Shown here in pieces: positions 48,501-60,200 of a stretch of 64,000 nucleotides of DNA. The number at the start of each line of letters is the position of its first letter. Position 1 is the first letter of the stretch. The notes under the pieces were generated by a model. The model was not told the origin of the DNA, searched no databases, and saw nothing but the letters and a program-made list of their open reading frames with translations. Origin of the DNA: Sipunculus nudus (taxonomy: Eukaryota > Annelida > Sipuncula > Golfingiida > Sipunculidae); NCBI GenBank assembly GCA_026874595.1, contig CM049316.1, positions 30,489,339-30,553,338 on the forward strand, given 5' to 3'. Position numbers and translations under genes: made by a program.

Positions 48501-51500
48501 TGGTTGCCTCTTTTTTTAGAGGGTTTCAAATTCGCGATATTCGCGAAGGTGGAATTATTGCGAAAATAAAACCTTTGTAAATAACTCTTTTGATGTTTAA
48601 TTGTCTAATTATTAAGATTTTCGTGCGTATTATTTTATATGATTAATCAATCTAATTATGCTTTAGTTTGTGTAGGATTATCATATGGCCAGATTGCAAA
48701 AATGAAACCCTGGTGAAACATGAAGATCGCAAAATTTTAACCCTATGAATATGAAGCCAACAACAGTAGCTGAAAAATACATACATGTCCGAACCTGGTA
48801 ACCGATAACAGTTGGCAGCTGCAGAATCATTCTCCTGTAAAGGAAAATAACACAATTTTAAAACACTCAAATCCCTTTCTTATTTAAATAACCCAATTAA
48901 CTAAATACCATCCAAATCCCTTGCATCTTAAATATCTGTGGTACTTTCTCAGAAGTTTGCAAATTTCACAACTGGTAGTGACACTTCTCAAGAATGGTTG
49001 GGCCAATTCTATTCAGAGGGGGCAAACTGACACAGTAAACTGCGTAGAGGAGACACCTTTTGGAGCTTAACTGCAAATTTATAAAAATACAGCCATATTT
49101 CAACTTGCATAACATTCATTAAATAATCATGATGTGCTAAGATAACAGAAAAACAAGTGACCCATGGATCATGACACTCAGCTGAATTTGACATGTGATG
49201 CAAGTATAAAATATTTATGTTACGATTTGGTGAAAAATATTTGTTGAACAATGGGAACAAAAGGAACCTTGAACAATGGGTAGATGACCTCCAGAGTGCT
49301 CAATATCATGTCTTTTTGTTTATAATCCTTAGAAAATAGTTAGGTGTTATTTAAGGTTTCCAAGAGATTTTACTAGGAACTCCCTAGATGCTAAGTTCCT
49401 ACACAAAACTGCCATGACTTGTGTCCATTAGACATTTAAGGTACTAAAATCATGTTGTTTCACATAACTCACAGAATTTAGGTCACAATGAAAATACTTT
49501 GGATGTGTCTGGACCCACCTGGAACTACTTCTGATTACAATGACCTCCCTTTACTTAAAGGATGTCTAAAACAAACAATTAAGACTAGTGACCTCTCTGA
49601 CTTTCTGGGTGTTCAAAATAGGTTGTGCATGTTCAAAGATTGATATTTTAATTTAAATGATATCAGATCTTTCCAATTGCCTGCCATAAATGAAAAAAAA
49701 TATTTTTTTGTTAAAAAGACTTTTTGCCAATAATATTTGATTTAATTAATTCACATAATAATGGTTATACTCTGTTGACAGGTCTTTTGTATTGTGAAAC
49801 TGTGAAAATGGAACCGTCGCAAAACATTAAGATGTGAAAATTGTGAAAATGTCACCACAGTATGTGACAATTTCTTACCTTTCTTGCTATGGCTGTTTCA
49901 ATTACACTATGAGTGAGAGTTTCAAGCTTTTTACAGAGTATATTCAGTGAGTGTGACTGAGATGTGGTATCAAAATCTTGGCTGCCCAAACGACTCAGTA
50001 CACCTGTGGACAGGTAAAGAAAAGACATAATTATATAGCTGAAATTTCATATGATGAATTTCATTAAATGTAACCTTACCTACACATCAAACTGCAATAC
50101 TAACCAGTTTCTTGTAGTGCTTTGAACATTATCATAAATACACTCTACAGAATATGGAGTATACGGAGTAGGAATAAAATTCAGTTTAAAATTGCGTACC
50201 GCACCACCATATTTCAGAAATTGCAAACACATCAGTTATTATTTCAATAATATGCAGTTCAGATGAAATATATAAAAGTTTTATAAAAAAAAAAACAATG
50301 CTAACATAAAAGAGAAATAGAGTTTAAAATGAAAGATTTAGATGAAAAATATTGTTTTTTTTTTTACTGTTTACTATAGTTGTTGAATGGTGGTTTAGAA
50401 ATATATACTGCTTATATCAAATATATAATGTATGAGCTGTATGTGACATTCTGTAATGATAATATTCATGCAATCATGGTTGTGATGATAATATCCATAT
50501 TCACAAATATCATATATTATGCAAGAGGACAAGAGTAAATTTTAATCAAATGAGAAAACAATTAATTTTTTAGAGAGGAGGCATTCACAAGTTTATTCAA
50601 ACAGACTCAGAGACAAATAGAGGTTATAATCTTTAAAGAAGGAACAGGAGGACAGGAACTAAAACAGCCTGAGAGAGAGAAAGATCAGCATAAGAAAATA
50701 AATGAAAGAGAGAGAGACACAGGGAAGGGAGTACAGACTAGATGAACTTAAGGAATGAAGAAGTGACGGAAGTAGGGTTAAAGAGGAAGTGACATGTAAC
50801 AATCAGGCATTAGCTACAAAGACAGGTGGAAAGATAGGAAGAGCTCAGGGGGTGGTACTTGTAGGGTTAAAAAATATATGGATAAGTAAAAGAAACATCA
50901 AGAAATAAGGTGATATGGTGAAGACTCACTTTCCAGAATGCCTGACATTTCATTATCTGTCAGCCCATTTGATCTGCATCTTTCCTTTACTAAACTAATG
51001 ACAGCATAATGCAGCAAAGACAGAGGTCCAGGGTGTCTTGATTTCAGCTCTTCCAAGGTATTTCCTGGAAATATATGAAGCCAAAAATGACACATTATAA
51101 AGAAAATGCATGCAGTTTAAATGCAGTGAACATATGCTCCTTGTTACTGTTTATTTCTCTTTGTTTTGACTTAAAATTTGTCTTCATAATTACAAATGAC
51201 AATACACACTTTTACTATTTCCCTTCATTAGTACCTTATTTGCATATCCTTTGCCTGACTCAATTAACAAAGGTTATGTTGGTCACCAAAAAATTTCTTT
51301 GGAGTTTAGTCCTCAGACTTTGTCTTTCTTTCTGAGAATAATCTTGATTCATAAATTCTTAAATTTCACTCATCATTATGCTACATTGATTTAAAATGTG
51401 AACTGCATGAAGTGACCCAAGTGGGGTGACAGACAAAAGCCCATCCTGATAGAAAACCCACCCTGACAAAGGCCCACCGGACAAGAGCCCACTGGACAAA

Positions 51501-54500
51501 AACCCACCCCTAAAAGTGCAGACCTGGACAAAATATAAAATTAAATCATTTTAAAATGTTTGCCTAAAGTATTTTTAAATACTTCTGTATCATTTCCTAA
51601 ATGTATGTAACATTTTTTATATTTATGACAAGTATTATATATGTGCTCATATACATGATTATATATCTGTTATATATCTGTATGCAGTTTGCATATTATA
51701 TTGTACATATGATATAATATACAATATATATATCACAACACAATAACTCACTAAATATATACAGATGTTAATACTCAGTTCACTTCCATCTGATACAATG
51801 TCCTATCCCCGACAGAAATATCTGTCTACAGCTTGCATATTATATTGTATAAATATATATAATATATATAACAATACAAAATAACTCACTTAATATCAAT
51901 GTGATATCTTATTAATATCAGCAGAATATATTTGTTCAGTTTAATATATACATAGATCACTTCCATCTGATACAATGTCCGATCCCCAACAGAAATATCT
52001 GTCTGCAGCTTGCATATAATATTGTATATATATAATATATAATATATATAACAATACAAAATAACTCACTAAATATCAATGTGAAATGTTATTATTATCA
52101 GCAGAATATATTTGATCAGTTTAATATATACACAGATGTTAATACTCAGTTCACTTCCATCTGATACAATGTCTGATCCCCGCCAGAAATTCCTGAATTG
52201 TTTTTGAGCCATCTGTGATATAAGTGCATAGGTTATGCATGCATTCCTGTAGATTCTTGGTGGTTCTGTGTATTCTCTTCCAGATTATCTCCCCTCTTGC
52301 ATCTTGCAGAATGGAAGTGTTTGCCATTGTGGCATCTCGCCACATACTGTCTATAATTGTCCACATTGATGGGTTTTCATGCCCAACACGCTGGGAAAAT
52401 GCCCTTTTCCATGATTCGCATAGGCTGTTTGTGCGATCCTGCCCAGTGTTTCTTCATGAACATTCCAGATTTCTTTGGGAAACAAAGAGGGAATATGTCC
52501 AACCCCTATTGCTGGAATGGGCCCATCTGCATTATTATGATTGGTACCAATTCTAATCTTAAGAAAGTGCAAGATCTTAGAGTAAAGATTGGTGATGATA
52601 TTATCCAGGCAACTAAATGTGTAAGAAACCTTGGTTTTTATAATGGTAGTACACTCAGTGGTAGAGAGCATATAAATAAAGTATGCTCCTCCTCATATCT
52701 CATATTAAAACAACTGTGTAGAGTGAAACACTATATAGATACAGATACAAAGAAAATTTTAGCTCAAGCATTAGTCATGAGTAGGGTCGATTATTGCAAC
52801 AGTCTACTCGTTGGTGCGTCCCAGAAAGAATTGAACCGTTTGCAGTGTATTCAGAATATGTGTGCTCGCCTTGTAACAGGTCTAAGAAAGCATGACCACA
52901 TCTCGCCCTCGCTGTAAGCCCTTCACTGGCTGAAAATTCCATACAAAATTAAATATAAGATTCTAGTATTAACTTTTTAGTGTATTAAGGGAGCAGCACC
53001 AGAATATCTGATTGAAGCTCTTGAATTAAATTATAATAAACGGTTAAGATCAGCCACAGCTGGCAAGTTACCGATCCCTGCCAGGTGTAATTTGTCTTTA
53101 ACTCTACACGGTTGTTTTGTACAGGTAGCTCCTAGGCTTTGGAATGCTTTACCTCAGAACCTTAGAAACACAGATGACATGTCTGTTGAATTATTTAGGT
53201 CAGGATTAAAGACTCATTTATTTAAACTCTGTAATGACTGTTAAGCGCCTTTGACTATTAGAGTATAAAAGTGCGCTATATTAAGTGATAATTGTAATTG
53301 TAACCTGCAGAGGTTGTATCCATCTATTCTTTCCTGATACATAGGTGGAATCAAAATACTCAATCAAGGGCTCAAACCCAGCTGGCACCAATGTCCGAAG
53401 ATATGTCATACCTTCTTGCACGTTTTCCACAGGTAGAAAGGCAAGGCCATTCAACATGCCACAGAAGAGTTTGGCATCCTCACTCTCTCTGTAAAGGTCA
53501 GTCAAACCTAGCCTCTGTATGTTTCTTTAAGTGCTTTGTGTCAGATGGTAGATGCACTGTTTGTGTGCGACGTGCTGACCAAGTTTGTTATTTGTTGCCT
53601 GTCGAACAGCCTGTTCGAAATCAGTGACCACAACAGTGTGGTCTGGATAAAAACCTCTTCTTTCTGACTCATCCAGCACAGCTTGTAGAATTTCCTGGTA
53701 AAAGGGCATACACATGTGACAGCAGTCTCCCCTAGAGGGGCGTGAATACAGTATAACTGTGCAAAGATTTCAGGGGAAATGCTGAAGTTTCCATCCATAA
53801 AACCACTTGGTGCTGCGGGACAGGTGACAAAATCCCTGGTCTGTGGCAAACACCAAAATCCTATTCAACCCGGCCTCAGGACCACTGCCGTGAATCAGGA
53901 ACTGCACATCATCCTCTGTTCCAAAAATAGTCCACTCCTCTGGAATATCTAGCTCACATAGCGAAGAAGGTTCTTTTTTGCTCGTACCTGAAGATATTAC
54001 ATTAAAGACATTTAATATGTAATGAGTGATGAGTATGAATTGTATCGATTAACTCAAAAACTGAAGCTATAAAAAGTTACTAACCACAAAAAGGTTCAAT
54101 TTTATCAATGCATCATACAAAGTCTCTAAGGTTAGCATGTACTTGTACTTACTGGTTAAGTAGTCAGTCAGTAAATCTCTACCACTGTCTGGATAGTTAA
54201 TCCTAATAAAGTGGCACGGAAGAATGTGTACTTTACATAAAAGATTCAGATTAAACTGAAGCTTTATATTGCTAATTCATACACTGGATGTTTTACTAAA
54301 CTGTCTAATCATTCCTATTAATTTTAACCCATAACTGTTAATATTAATTTTGTAATGTTAATCAATTTTAAAATGAATTTATATAAAGGACCTTTAAATC
54401 AGCATTTACTGATAGGTATATGCCCCTTATGCTAAATATGTAAGTTTCATCCTTTAACAGTTATCTAACTCGGGCAAATACAGGTGAAAAAGTAATACAT

Positions 54501-57066
54501 TTCCCTTTACTGCACGATATATCTACAAAATCACCCCTCCATCCATGTAGGGTAATATTTTACTATTAGAGAGTAAAAAGAGATTAAAAGGAAATTGTGT
54601 CACACAAAGCCTAGGATAATTATAAACTACACTGCCTATACAGAAGGGATTGTCAAAATATGAAAATATCATTTTATCCTAAACTGTCTTAATCAGGGTT
54701 TAGTTTACTCTGCAGAATTAACAGTCCTTATAAGCTTACCTCTCCTGATTCCTGGAACATGGCATCTGCTAGAAGCTGAGAAAATCTGGTTCTAGTTGTC
54801 TTTGCTTGCTGTTTCATTTTTGCATGCACTTTCAACAGTTGGATGGCATGAGGATCAGCAGGATGAGAGTGGTGAGTTGCAGTTCCAATATTAATTACTC
54901 ACACTAATATCAGTTGTAACTCCCCCTTTGCAAGAGTGTGCCTTTCTTTGACCACATTCCCATCTGATAAGACCTTTTGTCTCATACTTCTTGGGGTAGC
55001 AGTACCCTGGATACCATAATTATCACCACCTCTGTTATTCTTGATTAGTTCCATTCTGTATAATGAACCAAACTACTTTGTTCATCCTTATACAGATCAG
55101 GGCCTTTACTACCATGGAAAGGGTTTAAGAAACGATGTTGATACAATTTAAAATTAAAGGGGTAAGGTTTCCCAGATTGTTTTCAGAAACCCATATCAAT
55201 CATTGATGCATAGACCTGCAACTGGTCGAGGAATAATTTTTTTCTCATTTTTTTATCATGTTTATAAATCTTCAGGGATCATTTTATAATTCATGCACTA
55301 GCTCCTTCTATGGGGTGCAAATAGTTTACTTTCTTTCTCCAGGGGGCCCAACTATCACTAAGGGGTAAGGAATACATGAGAATCCTTGAACTATAAAGTC
55401 TGCAGGGTTTCCACTGATATAAATATGCATGAGCTGGCAGCACGTGTGCTGTCAGCCTTAATAGCCCTACATCTGTTTGCCCGAGGGAGCAATTAATAAG
55501 ACATTCAACTGACACCCTCATCAGGCTGTGACAGGTACCCCACTTACACACACACCCTGCCAGCTTGAACAGGCTATCCTGGTCTCATTCACTTGTCTCA
55601 TTCAGTTCTACATCATGAGAGTTGATTTCAGTACGGGTAATGGAAACAAATAAGTCTGAACCTCAGGTTTCTCAGTGTAAAACCAAGCCATCGCCTGCAG
55701 TTGAATCTACACCTAAAAAGGCCGTGCGAGTTGTGAATGTATCACCCAACTGATAAGGTGCATGTTGTGCTTTACTTCTGTGATAAACAGTGATTATAAA
55801 CGTAAACTGTGGAAGGGACCAGGGGAATCAGCAGTGAAATCACCAAACTGCCTTGTTATTGAAAGCACTTTGAATATATCACTTGATCATTTCCTTAAAA
55901 CTGATATTGTGTGTCGAAAGTGTTTACAGGAGGTTGAGAAAATTAACCGGCTTCAAAAGCAGGTGAATGATTTAAGGCAGCGTCTGTGTGATAAATTTAC
56001 TAGTACACAAGAACAGTTAAGACAAAACCATGGCAGTGATAGACACAAGCGTATGTCACATGGAGGCCTGACATCACCTTTAGAATCAACCAAGAAAAAA
56101 TTTAGAGAGTTGGCTCCTGTCAACACTAACCGCCAAACAGCTGTTAGAAAGTCACTGTTTGCCGAGAATATTTCTCCAATTGCGAACCTGCTTGAGACTT
56201 GCAGTTCACAGGAAGATGCTACACTACTTTTGTACCTTTACTTTTAGTACAATTTTACTTATAACCAGTCCTTCAAAGCATTATATATGTATTTTATACA
56301 TTTGGGATATTTTTTTTTATGTGTTGGCTCTTGCATTATTCTCATCTGTTTATCTATCTATATATATTAAAAGTACATGTAAATATTATGAGTAGGAAGT
56401 GGGTTCACCCACAAATTAGGCAATCATTGATTGGCATTGGCCTCATTACATATGGTATAAAGCATTGTCTCATTCACAGAACTGGATTGGTACTGCATGG
56501 GGGTAAAATTCTGAATACAGAGCTTTCTCAATTATGAGTCATTTGGCATTTGAATTACAGTAAAAATATTCAGGTCAAACAAAATTTTATATAAAGTAAA
56601 TGTTATTAATTAATTGTATGCTTGGTCTGACCCAGGGGGGGGGCACAAGGTAGGATTCTATTATACAAACTGTGAGGCCACATGTGTACTCTGCATTTTT
56701 ATTAACCTTCAGTTATCATTATTGTCATCAAAACTCATTTATTTTCCTTTTTAGGTATACACATATATAACCTATACCTTTAATTGAGCACACAGATGCC
56801 ACCTGTAGTGATAATTGTAAATTACTTGAACTGGCCATGGCAGCAATAGGGTGGCTGGACACAGGGTGAACAGTGTAATAGTATATGGGTTGCTTTTACT
56901 CGGTGTATATTTATGTAAAATGAGAATCTAACAAAATTATAGGGACCTACGCAGGTCTAATTGATGCATGGTATGGTGTGAAACCTGTACCATCCCAACA
57001 GAAAAGAGCTAATTAATTTTGATTGACTCAATTTATAATGAAAACTTAATCATGTGAAAATTACAG

Positions 57067-57098
<32 letters not shown>

Positions 57099-57246
57099 TA
57101 AATTATACTATATTAAATATTTTAAAAAGTATTTTTTACTGTGCAATAACATGTCCCCATAAACAGTCAAGTAGAATCATGTGGTACTGTGTGTTTTTAC
57201 AGGAAATATGTATACATTATATTATATAAATATTCTTTATTAATTA

Positions 57247-57290
<44 letters not shown>

Positions 57291-60200
57291 ATTATATAAA
57301 TATTCTATATTAATTATGATATATATATATATATATATATTGTTTTGATATATGTTATGTTGGATTTTTAATATAATATTCTTAGTAAAATTTTCATTCT
57401 TTTATGATCATATTATTTTATGATATAGGATATTAAATATATATATTTAACAGTTCTTTTAACTATGCAATATTATGTATCTGTTAATAGTTTAGGAGAA
57501 CCCAAGGCATTATCTTTGATGTTTGTGTTTGTTTTGATTGCATAACTTCAGTTGTGGAGACCCCAATCAGAAACCAATTAGCTAATTAGCCTGAGTATTT
57601 GCTCAAGAGATTGGGTGTCACATTCCCCTGAGTGTGGTACATGGGCCTGTGTGGAACTCAAAGACCAAGAGTATAATTATAATTAACATATAAATTATAT
57701 CTTTTTTATAAATATATAATTTATATTATAAATACTTAGCCTATTGACATTTTTTTAATTTACAGGAAAAATGTCATTATATATTATATATTATATATAT
57801 GCAATATATATATATATATATATATGGTGATCTATAAAAAATATAAATGTAACACTTACATGTTAACTTATATATACTTATATATATATCTGTTTTAGTA
57901 AGCTGCAGACAGATATATAACAGATATATAGCATGTATATTAGCACATAAACATATATAATTATCATCATAAGTATGAAAAATGTTACATACATTTAGAA
58001 AATGACACAGAAGTATTTAAAAAAAAACTTCAGAAAAACATTTAAAAATCATTTTATTTAATTTTTTAGTCAAGGATGGGCTTCTGTCTAAGTCTGCACT
58101 TTTAGGGGTGGGTTTTTGTCCAGTGGGCTCTTGTCTGGTGGGCCTTTGCCCTACACCCTAGTGAGTGTAATTAATATATTGTTTATTATGAAATTAAACG
58201 TGAGCCAAATAAATGAAAATAATTATACAAATTTATTCATTTTCAATCATTTTATAAAGGTATTATGAAAATTACCACTTTCAATTTAATAATAATTTCA
58301 TGTCATATTTTGTCAAATTTGTTCTGGATGACCTAATTAACACTCAATTAAGCTAATGCACTAGGGTAACCAAGCCCTATTCAAGCTGAGCTGTTTGACT
58401 CTAACTCTATAACATCAACAGCCTACTCAGATCCATCCCCCTCACTTGGCAAGAAATAATAAGACAGAATAATCATATGGATATTGCATTGTCACATGAA
58501 TATATACTAGATAGATTAATTAAGATGAAGAAAATTACAAAAGATATCTATTCAGAATTATTAAAGGATAAAAAAGAAAAACCTGAAGCCAGTATTGTAA
58601 AATGGAAGTCAAACCTTGCGCTTGAATCTGAGGATAAAATATATATAGGCTTCAAAAACACGTTTTCTTCAACAATATCGACAAAATTACGATATTTCCA
58701 GTTCCGTATTCTTCACCATAGAGTAAAACTTAATCCATTTTTATGTAAACTTAAAGTGACAGAATCTAAATATTGCACTTTTTGCAAGTCAGAGGAAGAA
58801 ACTATTTTACATTTATTCTGGAATTGTAAATTGTCTAAACTATTATGGGGGAGAAATATTACTTATGTTAAAAGGAATTGGCTCCCTGAAGCAAAGTTTT
58901 ACTTGGAAAGAAGATGAGGTTTTCCTTGGTTGTAATGAAATAAATGGATTAACTTCTTGGCTCTGCTTTAGAAGAGATATTTGTACATTAGTGAATGTAA
59001 TAAGCAAAAACCTTCAGTGCCTGGTTTCACAAAGTTTACAATAGATATTTTCCGCACAGAAAAAATATAGCTATTAAAAATGATAACATGAAACAATTTG
59101 ACCATAAATGGACCCCTTTAAAATGTTTGATTAAAAAGGAATATTTCTACTAAGTCTTAACAGTTACAGAAAGTTTGTATAATGAAATAAATGTTATCAC
59201 ATACAGTTCAGTTTATGTTCATTAACAGTGTACAATATGTATGTATTGTTTGTGTATATGTAAACACACACACACACATACACACACACATATATATATA
59301 TATATATTAGGGCTGGGTATCGGTACGCCACTTCCGGTACAATACGTATTGCGATACAGTTAATTCGATACCTATATGTATTGACGATACGTTTCATTTT
59401 TCTTTGTATATCTTTCTTACTAAAAGCTCTGTTTCTTGTTTTTATATGTTTTTTTTAATTTTAACATACAACATATTTAGTATGCCATGCACTTAAGCAG
59501 CTTAAGCTTGATATTAAATAAATAAACAAACCAGTTGCTTTTAATTATAAAAATCTCTCTAAGACTAGCAAAATCTCGATCTTCTTTGAGCTCTAGTGTC
59601 CCCCCCCCCCCCCCCCCCCCGCACAAACATATTTTATTGCATTTGGTGGGGAAGATCATTGGCTGTTTTTTTATGTCATGTAATTTCACAGTTTTGTATA
59701 ATTCTGTGAATATGAATCCCATTAGTCACTCTCCTGTTTGTACAGGATTTGTCCCAATGCTTTACCCATTTATTTGACATCTGATGTCCAACGCGGGAGT
59801 TCCGAGTAACCTATTACCGGCTGCGTAAATAAAAAAATAGATTAAATGACATATATATAGAAAGGATATATACATGAATGTACCTTGTTCTTAGTAGCAA
59901 TATGTGATGTGAATATCGATTTAATTAATAAAGATAAACGTTATTATCATTCTCCTATTATCGCTCACATGGGCCTTCTTGTCATGGAAGTACTGACGTG
60001 CATGCGTATATACATTTATTAACAAGTCTTAAAAGCCAAAGCAACAAATATATAGGCTGCAGCCTGCAGTGCATTTAGATTTATAAATCGTCATGGTTAC
60101 ATGTAAAGTTAGAGTTAGAATGCAATAAATTAGCAAGCAATCGATACGACCAATACAGCATGCACCGCATTTCGGTTATCATATCGATGTCGTGTATCGA

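Larger units (their letters stand above)
51424..58157 (-). mobile_element. MULE DNA transposon with about 270 bp inverted ends
   Basis: The left end 51424-51700 is the inverse of 57890-58157. The outer 100 bp of each end is made of short repeated units (GACAAAAGCCCA / GACAAGAGCCCACTG / AAAACCCACCCCT), with more units on the left. Inside is a broken FLYWCH-class MULE transposase on the minus strand and a zinc-binding-type frame on the plus strand. It sits in intron 1 of the kinase gene. No clean 8-9 bp target duplication could be assigned. Confidence 0.8.
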
